From JAZQNC01 sp045536155 (GTDB taxonomy: Bacteria > Bacillota > Clostridia > Oscillospirales > CAG-272): a stretch of DNA of 39,902 nt. Below are positions 21,315-30,159 of the stretch, piece by piece (position 1 is the first letter of the stretch; each line of letters begins with the position of its first letter). Both the position numbers and the translations under genes were made by a program. The DNA lies in the NCBI GenBank assembly GCA_045536155.1, contig JAZSMZ010000100.1:1-39902 (forward strand), read 5' to 3'. The notes under the pieces were generated by a model. It had not been told where the DNA came from. It did no database searches and saw nothing but the letters and a program-made list of their open reading frames with translations.

Positions 21315-21412
21315 AGCTTTCGCCTCTCGAAAGCTTCCTTTCTCGCGGAATTTGGACCGTTTTTCGAAGTAAAGCCGCCGATTCAATGAGAAACGTCACA
21401 AAATATCGTTTC

Positions 21413-22174
21413 TTACTTCTGAACACTCGCCAAAGCGACGTCGGCCTTTTCTATCCAGCGTGTTCTGTCGCCGTACTGCATAACATCCAGTGCCTCAACG
21501 GTTTCCTCGGCGACGGTCTCGTCAACATTGCCCTCTTTAACGGCATTAATTGCGCCGGCAACCGCCTTTATGGCATTCATCTGTTTTTTGAATGTGTTGC
21601 CTATATTGCCAAGAGTCTTTTGGATTCCAAAGAGTGTATCAAAATATTTTGCAACCGAATTGTATGCTTTTTCACCGGCAACGCCTATACGGAATTCATA
21701 AAGTCCGGCAACGTTGTGGAAGAGCAAGCGGCAATAGTGCTTCGTTTCCTCTTTACCATCGGAATTCTTAACCGTTTCATATTCGTAGTCATATCCATAC
21801 AGGTCGGCAATACGATAAACGCAAGCATGCTGTGTTTTGCCGAATATGAAGATCTTATAACGGTTTTCAACGAGTGCTATAAGTCCGGTTGATTCCGAAA
21901 CGACAATTTCGGGAGTGGTTCCGATTCTCTTCAGCTTTTCTTCCTTATTCTTGGTCTTCTGAAGGGGCAAGAAAATCTGATTGAACACCTTGGTTCCGTA
22001 TTCAACTTGCTCGATATGGGATTTTACCGAATCGAGTGTTGCCGAAACCTTGTCAAAATACTTCAGACACCTTTTTGAACAAACCTTGCGGCATATATAA
22101 TTGCCGTCAGCTAATTTCTGTTCGGTGAGAAGATTGAGTTCTGCTCCGCAGATTGCACAAGTATGCTTTGCCAT
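21413..22174 (-). CDS. DUF4428 zinc-ribbon protein (paralog 1)
   Basis: 253 aa. The N-terminus MAKHTCAICGAELNLLTEQK followed by LADGNYICRKVCSKRC is a DUF4428-type zinc ribbon (CxxC, then C...C). The rest is a soluble domain with a PH-like or GRAM-like region (VVSESTGLIALVENRYKIFIFG, HACVYRIADLYGYDYEYETV, KHYCRLLFHNVAGLYEFRIG) and a helical C-terminus. DUF4428 proteins of Firmicutes often pair such a ribbon with a membrane-binding-like domain; function unknown. Strong ribosome site ACAGGAGGAAAAACT. It pairs with the second DUF4428 gene at 29339-30145. Confidence 0.78.
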   Translation of the reverse strand: MAKHTCAICGAELNLLTEQKLADGNYICRKVCSKRCLKYFDKVSATLDSVKSHIEQVEYGTKVFNQIFLPLQKTKNKEEKLKRIGTTPEIVVSESTGLIALVENRYKIFIFGKTQHACVYRIADLYGYDYEYETVKNSDGKEETKHYCRLLFHNVAGLYEFRIGVAGEKAYNSVAKYFDTLFGIQKTLGNIGNTFKKQMNAIKAVAGAINAVKEGNVDETVAEETVEALDVMQYGDRTRWIEKADVALASVQK

Positions 22175-22231
22175 AGTTTTTCCTCCTGTATTTATATTAA
22201 AATTGGGTTGACTATAATGATGTTCTATCGA

Positions 22232-22666
22232 TCACTCGGCTTTGGTATAGCGTGACAGCATAACGTTAAGATATCCATCCTCGCTTCCTTTTGTCCAATC
22301 GTCTTCGCCCATGCCCGTGCTATACCAGAATTCGCCGTCGCGTTCTTCCCAACCCATCTGTCCGCCGCTTATCATGCCTCGGCGCAAAACGATTCCGCCC
22401 GAGCTGACCGCTTCGTCTACTTCTTCTTTAGTTACCCCCTCCGGTAACGGAATGAGCATGTAAAGACTTCCGTCTTCGCAAATTTCTATTTTCGAGCCGA
22501 TTATCTGCTTTCTTTCCTTGATTTCATCGGCCACTGCCTCTTCATCCGATTCATCGATGTAGGGCATTGGAGATTTGAGATACTCCTCCGCATTGAGATA
22601 TACAAACTCGTCAGATTCGTTCATTGTTCTGATCGAATCAAAATTCCAAATTCCAACGTATTTCAT
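22232..22666 (-). CDS. Hypothetical acidic protein, 144 aa
   Basis: Not recognised. It begins MKYVGIWNFDSIRTMNESDE and ends GEDDWTKGSEDGYLNVMLSR. The opening VGIWNFDSI and the phrases EICEDGSLYMLIPLPEGVTK and ERDGEFWYSTGMGE read like a small beta-barrel of the lipocalin-like or DUF4923 type that reports a value against an expectation, but this is only a resemblance. No signal peptide. Very acidic in residues 15-60. Good ribosome site (AAGGAGAGCTAAT). 57 bp upstream of the DUF4428 gene and 39 bp below the giant Cys-rich gene. Confidence 0.68.
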   Translation of the reverse strand: MKYVGIWNFDSIRTMNESDEFVYLNAEEYLKSPMPYIDESDEEAVADEIKERKQIIGSKIEICEDGSLYMLIPLPEGVTKEEVDEAVSSGGIVLRRGMISGGQMGWEERDGEFWYSTGMGEDDWTKGSEDGYLNVMLSRYTKAE

Positions 22667-22705
22667 ATTAGCTCTCCTTATGCTGTTTTGATATTAATTA
22701 TTTAC

Positions 22706-25700
22706 TTAATCTTCTTTTTTCTTTTTCGTCAAAACCGCAATAATCGCGATCAGGCAGCCAATGACAACAGCACCCGACGATCCGATCAGGTAAGGCGCCA
22801 GCTTCGACACATCTGACGTATTATCGCCGTCATCGGTTTCACTATCATCGGCAACATTGGTGGTATCCTTTACCGTAATGTATCCGCAATCATCGCACCT
22901 ATTATCTGAATCGGCATCTGTATGATTGCCATCGCCGCAATCCTTCCATACAGGCACAAGCTCGACATTTCCGGTAAGCTTATCGCCTCGTTTTACCGTT
23001 TCACCCGTTGCTTTGTCTACCCAACCCTCAAAGATATTTCCGTCTTCTTTTGGCGAAAGAGTGGGAAGCTCGGGAACCTTATTGTCTTTGCCCGAAGAAA
23101 GCATTTCCTTCACCGATGTATCTTTACCGTCCGACGGCGTATCGGGAGTATCACCGGTGTCGGGGGTTATAACGGGACGAGTGGGCAGCTTCGACACATC
23201 CTCGGGAATGGTAATTACAAACTTATCCTCAGGCTTTGTCAGCATGGGGATACTCTCTTTGAGCACATATCCGCATATCTTGCATTCTCTCTGCTTTTCG
23301 CCCTCAAAGGTATATCCGGCTTTTATAACAGTATTCCATTCGCCCATTTTGTGAGAGGACTGATCTTTTGTTTCGTGGCATCTCGAGCACTCTTTGTAGT
23401 GTCCGTCTGCGTCGCCGCTGTATACAAAATCATGACCCAAAGCGGCCTTTTCGGAATCGGTCCAGCTATGACCGCACGAACAGCTGTGAGTTGTATATCC
23501 GGCAGTAAGACAGTCGGGATTTACAACGGTGTCGGTATATTCGTGCTTATGTCCGCCGCTGAGACTGGGAATTGCTTCCTCTTTTTCATAGCCGCAATCA
23601 AGACATTCCTTGCTAATAATTCCTTCTTCACCGTCGGTCGCCTCTTTTACGACAACACCCGATCCGAAGATATGGACATCGGCATCGAGTCTTACTGAGC
23701 ATCCTTCGCTGCACACTCTCCAGTGCTCATTCTCGTCGTAATCAAATTCAAGCTCATCGGTGATGCAATGATTGCCCTCGGTGCAGTAGTGGCTCTTCCA
23801 TTCGTTACTTTCAATGCAAACTCCATGGTCGCATCCGTAATCGAGCGACAGCTCGGCACAGCAATCCTCGCACATATCACAGTCGGAGCAGGTATCGGCG
23901 CAGTTTTCGCATTTTCCGCATTCGGCACATACCGCAGCGCAGTCTGCGCACAGCTCACCGCAATCAGAGCAGAGATTGTCAATGCAATCGGAGCAATAAT
24001 GGCAGTCATCGCACATCTCATCGGCACAATCTATACACTTGCCGCAGTCGGGACAATATTCATTCGAGCAATCGCCGCATCTCTGGCAATCCTCGCACCA
24101 ATATTCGGCACAATCGTAGCAAATGAGTCCGCAGTCGGTGCAGATATCGGCACAGCTTACGCATTTCTGGCAATCCTCGCACCATGTATCCTCACCGGCG
24201 CATTCGCGGCAAAGTCCGCAGTCGGTGCAGAATTCGTCGGTACACGAGCTGCACTTTTCGCCGCAATCGGGACACATATCGGCGCAGTTTTCACATCCCT
24301 CGCCGCACACACAGGCAATTGCACAGTTTCCGCAAACTCCACATCCCGAGCAGAATCCATCTGCATCGGAGCAATCGCGGCAAAGTCCGCAATCGGAGCA
24401 GAACTCATCCGCACAGTTGGAGCACTTCTCGCCGCATTCCATACATACGTCCGCACAGTTTGTACATCCCTCGCCGCATGAGCAAACCATCTCGGCGCAG
24501 GAGTTACAGAGTGAACACTGTGCACAGAAGTTGCTTTCTCCCATACAGCTCATGCAAATGCCGCAGTCAACGCATATCTCCCCCTCCGAACACTGGTCAC
24601 AGTGCTCGCCGCATTCGGAACAAACAACAGAGCAAGAGGAGCATCCCATTCCGCAGTAGCATACCATTTCGGTGCAGTTTTTACAAAGCTGACAGTTGTC
24701 GCAGAAGTGTCCCTCGCCGCCCGCGCAGTCGCGGCAGATACCGCAATCGACGCAAAGCTCATCGGATGCACAGTTTGAACACTTTTCGCCGCATTCCGGG
24801 CAGATTTCTGCACAGTAGGAACAGCCATCACTGCACCCTACGCAGATATAATCTACACAGAACTTGCAAACACTGCAGTTGGAGCAGAAATCGTCTTCGC
24901 CGCCGACACAGTCACGGCACGTGCCACATTCTACACACAATTCGTCGGGTGCACAGTTAGAGCACTTTTCCCCGCACTCCTCGCATATTACCTCGGCGCA
25001 TTGATTACATCCGTTGCCGCAGGCACACAACACCTCAACGCATTCACCGCATTCGCCGCATTCGGCACAAAAATCACCGCCGGCACAGTCAAAACAGCGT
25101 TCGCACTCGTCGCAAAGTTCGTCGTCGGCACAATTTTCGCATTTTTCGCCGCAAGCAACACAGATAATCGAGCATTCCGAGCATCCATTGCCGCAGTAGC
25201 AGATTTGCTCAACACAGTTTTTGCAGTATCCGCAATCGGAACAATAATTACCCTCGCCGCCAACGCAGTCAAAGCAGGTTCCACACTCTATACAGATCGC
25301 ATCCTCTGCGCAGGCAGTGCATTTTTCACCGCATTCAGTACATACATATGAACATTCTGAGCATCCGTTGCCGCAGGCACAGACGTATTCCACGCACATT
25401 TTGCATAAGCCGCACTCGGCACAATAGTTTCCTTCGCCGCCTCGGCATTCGAAGCACACTTCACAGTCGCCGCAAAGCTGATCATCAGCGCAGTTTTCGC
25501 ACAGCGCACCGCACTCGGAGCATACAATGGCACACTCCGTACAGCCTTCACCGCATCCTACACAGACCTGATCTACGCAGAATTTACAAAGGTCGCAGTT
25601 AGCACAGTAATTTCCATCACCGCCCACGCAGTCAAAGCAGACTCCGCAGTCCTGGCAAATGCCACCGTCTGCGCACATTTCACATTTTTCACTGCACGAT

Positions 25701-26518
25701 TCACAGATAAGCACGCATTCGGTGCATCCCCTGCCGCATTCACATATGTAATCCGTACAGAATTTACACAGCAAGCATTCAGAGCAATAGTTTCCCTCGC
25801 CGCCGAGACAGTCAAAGCAGGTTCCGCAATCGGTGCAAAGCTCATCTTCCGCACAAACCATGCACTTTTCATTGCATTGCTCGCATCCTGTGGTACAATT
25901 TGAGCAGCCCTCGCCGCAGTAGCATATCCAGTCTGCACAGCCTATGCACAGCATACAGTCGGAGCAGTACAGCTCGTTACCCGCGCACTCAGCACAAATG
26001 CCGCAGTCGTCGCAGATAAAATCGACACACTCCGTGCATTTTTCGCCGCATACATCGCAGACATCGCCGCTTGTCGAATAACATCCGCGACATTTTTCGT
26101 CGCACTCGCAGCAGTCTTCAAGACAGTTGCCGCAGTCGTCGCACATCTCGTGATCGTCGTCACACGCGCCGCAATATCCGCAGTGATGCTCCTCGTAGCA
26201 GCTGCCTTCGGCTCCCTCACCGCAGTGATCGCCATTGTCGCATTTCCAGTCATCATAGCGATATCCGCCGCAGTACTCGCACTCAACTCCGTCTTCATAA
26301 TCGGCATAAACGGGAGTCGCGGTGGCTGTAAGCACTGCCGTGAGAATATCCTCAAGCACCGCTAAAAGGTCGATATTTTCATTTTCTTTGACCTGTTCTG
26401 CTTTGTCATGATCGATATCAAGATGCAAATGCTCGGCATTAAGGACATTTTGCATCGGGGCAATCATGAGTAATGCGCAGAGCACCAGGCTTAACAGTTT
26501 TTTTAATTGATAATTCAT
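22706..26518 (-). CDS. Giant secreted cysteine-repeat protein with C-terminal membrane anchor
   Basis: 1270 aa from MNYQLKKLLSLVLCALLMIA (signal peptide, about 1-28). Residues ~77-893 are about twelve repeats of ~60 residues, each with about 16 Cys in the order CGxGCxxC, CxECGEKCxxCA, CxDCGxCxDC, GGxGNYC, CxxCxxC. Then come CG-ribbon domains also seen in the 33238 gene (HKHEYTDT.., GHDFVYSGDADGHYKECSRC), a short InlB-like unit (IFEGWVDKATGETVKRGDKL), an Asp-rich linker, and a TM helix (IGSSGAVVIGCLIAIIAVL) before KKKKED. There is no LPXTG motif. The Cys pairs could bind metals (Zn, or Fe in reduced conditions) or form disulfides; the acidic spacers favour metal binding. I chose the ATG at 26518 (GAAAGGAAAAAC upstream). 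No family recognised for the repeat block. Confidence 0.88.
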   Translation of the reverse strand: MNYQLKKLLSLVLCALLMIAPMQNVLNAEHLHLDIDHDKAEQVKENENIDLLAVLEDILTAVLTATATPVYADYEDGVECEYCGGYRYDDWKCDNGDHCGEGAEGSCYEEHHCGYCGACDDDHEMCDDCGNCLEDCCECDEKCRGCYSTSGDVCDVCGEKCTECVDFICDDCGICAECAGNELYCSDCMLCIGCADWICYCGEGCSNCTTGCEQCNEKCMVCAEDELCTDCGTCFDCLGGEGNYCSECLLCKFCTDYICECGRGCTECVLICESCSEKCEMCADGGICQDCGVCFDCVGGDGNYCANCDLCKFCVDQVCVGCGEGCTECAIVCSECGALCENCADDQLCGDCEVCFECRGGEGNYCAECGLCKMCVEYVCACGNGCSECSYVCTECGEKCTACAEDAICIECGTCFDCVGGEGNYCSDCGYCKNCVEQICYCGNGCSECSIICVACGEKCENCADDELCDECERCFDCAGGDFCAECGECGECVEVLCACGNGCNQCAEVICEECGEKCSNCAPDELCVECGTCRDCVGGEDDFCSNCSVCKFCVDYICVGCSDGCSYCAEICPECGEKCSNCASDELCVDCGICRDCAGGEGHFCDNCQLCKNCTEMVCYCGMGCSSCSVVCSECGEHCDQCSEGEICVDCGICMSCMGESNFCAQCSLCNSCAEMVCSCGEGCTNCADVCMECGEKCSNCADEFCSDCGLCRDCSDADGFCSGCGVCGNCAIACVCGEGCENCADMCPDCGEKCSSCTDEFCTDCGLCRECAGEDTWCEDCQKCVSCADICTDCGLICYDCAEYWCEDCQRCGDCSNEYCPDCGKCIDCADEMCDDCHYCSDCIDNLCSDCGELCADCAAVCAECGKCENCADTCSDCDMCEDCCAELSLDYGCDHGVCIESNEWKSHYCTEGNHCITDELEFDYDENEHWRVCSEGCSVRLDADVHIFGSGVVVKEATDGEEGIISKECLDCGYEKEEAIPSLSGGHKHEYTDTVVNPDCLTAGYTTHSCSCGHSWTDSEKAALGHDFVYSGDADGHYKECSRCHETKDQSSHKMGEWNTVIKAGYTFEGEKQRECKICGYVLKESIPMLTKPEDKFVITIPEDVSKLPTRPVITPDTGDTPDTPSDGKDTSVKEMLSSGKDNKVPELPTLSPKEDGNIFEGWVDKATGETVKRGDKLTGNVELVPVWKDCGDGNHTDADSDNRCDDCGYITVKDTTNVADDSETDDGDNTSDVSKLAPYLIGSSGAVVIGCLIAIIAVLTKKKKED

Positions 26519-26552
26519 AACGGTTGTTTTTCCTTTCATCAAGGCAAAAAAA

Positions 26553-27344
26553 TCAGAATTTGCCGCTGCGGCCTCCAACGGTCGTTCCCCGGCTTGTTTT
26601 ATGAGTAGACGATGACCCCGAGCTATCCGATCTTGCGCTTCGGTTCACCGTTCTGTAAAGGAAGAAGTCTTTGGAAAGATTAACATCAAAGCTTCCTTCC
26701 TTTGTGTAGTCTTTGGCATTCGCCTTATGTCTCACCGTTTTGAGCTTGGCTTTCTGCTTTGATACATAGATCCAGGCAGCCACAGCACCGATTATCAGAC
26801 AAATGATAAGATTTTGACCAAATGGAAAGGACTCTTTGGGAAGATCATCCTCATCGAAGGGATCTCCTGCTTTTGCCCGATTGATAAAGTTATCACAGCA
26901 ATCGACAAAAGCGCTGATTCCATTGAAGTAGTCATCGTTCGAAAGATAGGGCACAATCAGCTCGGATATATAATCAAATCCGACTTCTGTGACAGCGGTG
27001 ATACCGTAGCCCGCCGTTAAAATATGCCAATCACGTTCCTCCATGCTCAAAAACAGCATTATGCAGCTTCTGTCGACGCCAATGCCGTAGCCGTGGTACT
27101 CAAACAACTCTTCAGCATAGTCGGACGCAGAAGAATACCCGATTGAATCGACGGTATATACAACGACGTCAACGCCATGCACATTTCTTAACTCGTTTAA
27201 ATAGGCAAGAAGATAATTCTCCTCGGACATACTTAAAATATCGGCATCGTCGATAAGGCGAGGGCTTGTGCCGGATGCAAAAGAGGTAACAGATAGAGAA
27301 AGAAAAATGACAACGCAAAAAACAGCAATTAATACTCTTTTCAT
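26553..27344 (-). CDS. TPM-domain membrane protein (YdjH-like)
   Basis: 263 aa. Signal peptide MKRVLIAVFCVVIFLSLSVT, then a TPM domain (about 28-165): RLIDDADILSMSEENYLLAY, LRNVHGVDVVVYTVDSIGY, GVDRSCIMLFLSMEERDWHI, then AGYGITAVTEVG; then one TM helix (LIICLIIGAVAAWIYV, about 180) and a Ser/Gly-rich cytoplasmic tail ending GGRSGKF, the usual end for this family. In B. subtilis YdjH has this layout and acts with YdjG and YdjI at the membrane. ATG 27344 has AAAGGAGGCGGATGTA; the 12 extra upstream codons overlap the previous gene. 14 bp after the YdjG-like gene. Confidence 0.88.
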   Translation of the reverse strand: MKRVLIAVFCVVIFLSLSVTSFASGTSPRLIDDADILSMSEENYLLAYLNELRNVHGVDVVVYTVDSIGYSSASDYAEELFEYHGYGIGVDRSCIMLFLSMEERDWHILTAGYGITAVTEVGFDYISELIVPYLSNDDYFNGISAFVDCCDNFINRAKAGDPFDEDDLPKESFPFGQNLIICLIIGAVAAWIYVSKQKAKLKTVRHKANAKDYTKEGSFDVNLSKDFFLYRTVNRSARSDSSGSSSTHKTSRGTTVGGRSGKF

Positions 27345-27358
27345 TACATCCGCCTCCT

Positions 27359-28444
27359 TTATAAAAGCCACATTATCCATGATACCGCAAAGCAGGCGGC
27401 GGTTATTATTCCCGTCAGAGCAAGCTGAAAACGTCTCGCAGCGGCTTTATCGACCGGTAGATCACCTACAAATTTTCCGGTTTGACCGTTCATTGCAAAG
27501 GTGTATTTTTCACCGTTCCATGTTGTATTTAAAATCCACACCGGATAAAGGGCATATTTTGCATGACCGTTTTTCAACTGCAGAGCAGTGTTTTCGGCAA
27601 TTACCGTGTCATATCCGACAACACTTGACGCGAACGTCTCCTCGGTGCTCTTTTTGATTCGCTCGTTTGCCCTCTCAATGCTCTTTTCGGAATCGACATC
27701 ATATTTATCGGCAAGATATCCCGATAAATATGCGCTTTGGAAATCAAGAGCATCCGAAAAGCGATAGGGCTCGAGCGATTCCATCAGCGCATCGTCGATT
27801 TTCGACGAACCGTCAACGGGAACGTTTTCAAAGCTGACTTTACCACCTCGAACAACAGAATAAAATGATGTTTCGGTATAATTATATCTGCTGTCGCTCC
27901 AAAAACGTGTTTTCGATGCCTTATACCGAATCTGCGCCTCGGCATCGGTATCAAAAAGCCAAAACGGGACATAAATTCCCTTTACTTCTTCGATATGATT
28001 CTGATCTTTAAACGCCTGAGGCAAAAAACGCTTATTTCCGTAATGCTTTTTCAGCGCTTCGATTGCGGCCTTTTTATCCTGCTTGAACGGAATAACGTAG
28101 TCGGGCTTCAGTGCTCCCGAAAGCTGTCCTGTCATAATGATCGGATTGTCGCAATAAGGGCATCGGGAGGCGGCAGTGTTCACATCCGCAACTATTTCGC
28201 CGCCACACGACCGGCAACTGTATACCCGAAAATTCTCATTCTCCCCCTCGTCAAAGCGATTGCTTGTGTCCATCTCCCATTGCATATCATCGTCAATGGC
28301 TTCTTTTAACACATTATCATAAGAGGCGAGAGCTTCCATTTCAAATTCAGTGTCGCAATATGGGCACTTCATTTTCTGCAGATCGCTGTCGAAGGTTATC
28401 TCACCGCCGCAGCATGGGCATTTATATTCCAGCAGAGTTGACAA
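27359..28444 (-). CDS. TFIIB-type zinc-ribbon membrane protein (YdjG-like)
   Basis: 361 aa, starting with TTG at 28444 (AAAGGAGTGAGCGAG upstream). Two zinc ribbons: YKCPCCGGEITFDSDLQKMKCPYCDTEF (Cys pairs, split here as CPCC and CPYC, about 8-33) and YSCRSCGGEIV...SRCPYCDNPI (about 75-100). Then a long beta-rich domain (KPDYVIPFKQDKKAAIEALK, IYVPFWLFDTDAEAQIRYKA, AKYALYPVWILNTTWNGEKY) and a C-terminal TM segment (ALTGIITAACFAVSWIMWLL). Domain order and the TPM gene next door match B. subtilis YdjG. Likely a membrane-tethered partner that recruits the SPFH protein; no enzymatic motif. Confidence 0.85.
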   Translation of the reverse strand: MSTLLEYKCPCCGGEITFDSDLQKMKCPYCDTEFEMEALASYDNVLKEAIDDDMQWEMDTSNRFDEGENENFRVYSCRSCGGEIVADVNTAASRCPYCDNPIIMTGQLSGALKPDYVIPFKQDKKAAIEALKKHYGNKRFLPQAFKDQNHIEEVKGIYVPFWLFDTDAEAQIRYKASKTRFWSDSRYNYTETSFYSVVRGGKVSFENVPVDGSSKIDDALMESLEPYRFSDALDFQSAYLSGYLADKYDVDSEKSIERANERIKKSTEETFASSVVGYDTVIAENTALQLKNGHAKYALYPVWILNTTWNGEKYTFAMNGQTGKFVGDLPVDKAAARRFQLALTGIITAACFAVSWIMWLL

Positions 28445-28467
28445 ACTCGCTCACTCCTTTTTATATA

Positions 28468-29346
28468 TTACTTTTTAAACTCAACAGCTTCATCAGTTGA
28501 AAACAGCTTGTATCCGCCACTGTTTTTGAGCAAAAGATTGCCGTTTGGCATAAAAGAGTATTCCAAACCGAACACCTCAGGCATATTCGACCAGCCCACA
28601 CGTTCAGACATGATGTTGATCGTTTTGCTTTGCAAATCTGCCGCACCCGCACCGATATATACCGATATTGGCTCGCCTCTATATTTGATGCACAGAACTG
28701 ACGTGCCGTTCTCGAAAAAACGTGCGCTTAGCTTTGCATCATCCGATTCGGCTTTCCACAATCCGACTATTTCCTCGGGGAAATTACCGTCAGACGTTTC
28801 CGATAAAACGCCTGTATACTGCGTCGGATCGTGGATAGGCCTGATACTCTCGTCGCGCATGTACCGTACAGCTTCGTTACCGTTTGCGATATATTCAAAT
28901 CCTTCGTCGTTGAGTGTTATGCTTACATCGGCGGTCTCTGGCCAATATTCACCGTCATACGAAAAGCCGGAAAAGGTTTTTACCGTAAAGTTCGCTCTGT
29001 CTGCCATTTCTTTTGCATTTTCGGCGCTTTCTTCAATCAGCTCGCAGGCGTAGTATGCGGCATATTGCTCTTTTACCTCGGCTATCAGCATTCCGCCGAT
29101 ATAATAAACTTGGCAAACTGTTTCGCCATTTTCTTCATCATATCTGCGGTATATTCCCTCGAGCCGCTCTGCAAATGAGGGGGTTTTTTCACTGCCTCCC
29201 GTCGTTTCGGCGATACTTTGTTCTTCATTTATATACGATTTTGTATCGTTTCCGACATCGTCGACATTGGGTACAGATTCTATGCATGAGGTAAGAAATA
29301 TCGCCGTCAGCAGCAAAATCAGTGCGATAAAGCGTTTGTTAATCAT
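28468..29346 (-). CDS. Predicted lipoprotein
   Basis: 292 aa from MINKRFIALILLLTAIFLTS followed by Cys21, a lipobox (LTSC), so lipid-anchored on the outer face of the membrane. A Thr/Ser/Glu-rich linker (to about 55) is followed by two similar beta domains: LEGIYRRYDEENGETVCQVY... and EIVGLWKAESDDAKLSARFF..., each of the lipocalin-like or DUF5640 kind that ends in a GxLxL strand (SFMPNGNLLLKNSGG). Start at 29346 overlaps the DUF4428 gene by 8 bp; an in-frame ATG at 29361 (MHVPT) is also possible. Ligand unknown. Confidence 0.75.
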   Translation of the reverse strand: MINKRFIALILLLTAIFLTSCIESVPNVDDVGNDTKSYINEEQSIAETTGGSEKTPSFAERLEGIYRRYDEENGETVCQVYYIGGMLIAEVKEQYAAYYACELIEESAENAKEMADRANFTVKTFSGFSYDGEYWPETADVSITLNDEGFEYIANGNEAVRYMRDESIRPIHDPTQYTGVLSETSDGNFPEEIVGLWKAESDDAKLSARFFENGTSVLCIKYRGEPISVYIGAGAADLQSKTINIMSERVGWSNMPEVFGLEYSFMPNGNLLLKNSGGYKLFSTDEAVEFKK

Positions 29347-30145
29347 TGTCGGTACGTGCATTTCCGCATTCAGTACAGAATTTACTCTTATTTACATTTC
29401 CGCATTCGCAAGTCCACTCATCATTTGGCAGCTGCTCATTTGAAGAAACGTCATCATTATTCTGCATTACGAAGGGAATTTGTCTTTTCTTCATCTGCTC
29501 AAAATAACCGGGGATAGGACCCATCTGTATTTCTTCGGGAGTCATTTTGTGCGTCCACTGACCAATGATAGATTTGAGCCCCAACATATCCATGTTTTGC
29601 TGAACATACAAATCTGAATCCTTGCTTTCGGGACGTTCACCGTTATTTAAATCGACACTTATCTCATCAAAATAAGGAGAATCGACCTTAAATGTAATAT
29701 GAAACTCGTATGCATAGCTGTATTTTGGAGGATCGTAGCTCTGCTCATTTCCGTCGCTGTCTTCGTAATACAGTTCTGTTTCGTTATCTTCGATTTCTGT
29801 TTCAAAGGAAAGTATCTGTGTGCAGTCGATAATGTCGGGATTATTTTCTTTGAAATCAGAACACGATGTAACGATCATTTTCTTTGCATTTGTATCCAAA
29901 TAGATCTTTTCATCTGTTCCAAAGCTGAGATCGGCATTGAAGAATTCAAGATTTTTGGCATTTTCTTCTCTGTATTGAAGCTGAGCACGTATTTCATCAA
30001 CAGTCGATGAGCGTCTTTCTGTGAAAAATGGAGAAAGCTTACGCGCGCAATTTTTGCAAAGATTGCCGTCCTCGAGCTTTTTGTTGCCTAAAAAGCCAAT
30101 TTTTTCACCGCATATATCGCAGTATTTCTTATCAAACAATCCCAT
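29339..30145 (-). CDS. DUF4428 plus C-terminal zinc-ribbon protein (paralog 2)
   Basis: 268 aa. N-terminal DUF4428 ribbon KKYCDICGEKIGFLGNKKLE, then NLCKNCARK; a middle PH-like domain (NADLSFGTDEKIYLDTNAKK to YAYEFHITFKVDSPYFDEIS); and a C-terminal zinc ribbon WTCECGNVNKSKFCTECGNA nearly identical to those of the SPFH protein encoded next (WTCACGNVNKGKFCAECGAR). The shared ribbon suggests the two bind the same partner or each other. Soluble, no signal. Ribosome site AACAAAGGAGACAGAT, 14 bp after the SPFH gene. Confidence 0.8.
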   Translation of the reverse strand: MGLFDKKYCDICGEKIGFLGNKKLEDGNLCKNCARKLSPFFTERRSSTVDEIRAQLQYREENAKNLEFFNADLSFGTDEKIYLDTNAKKMIVTSCSDFKENNPDIIDCTQILSFETEIEDNETELYYEDSDGNEQSYDPPKYSYAYEFHITFKVDSPYFDEISVDLNNGERPESKDSDLYVQQNMDMLGLKSIIGQWTHKMTPEEIQMGPIPGYFEQMKKRQIPFVMQNNDDVSSNEQLPNDEWTCECGNVNKSKFCTECGNARTDND

Positions 30146-30159
30146 ATCTGTCTCCTTTG

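Noticed and set aside
23723..24960. Long plus-strand ORFs (178-258 codons) rich in Ala/Ile or Ser/His
   Set aside because: Shadows of the cysteine-repeat gene; the repeated TGC/GAC codons keep other frames open.
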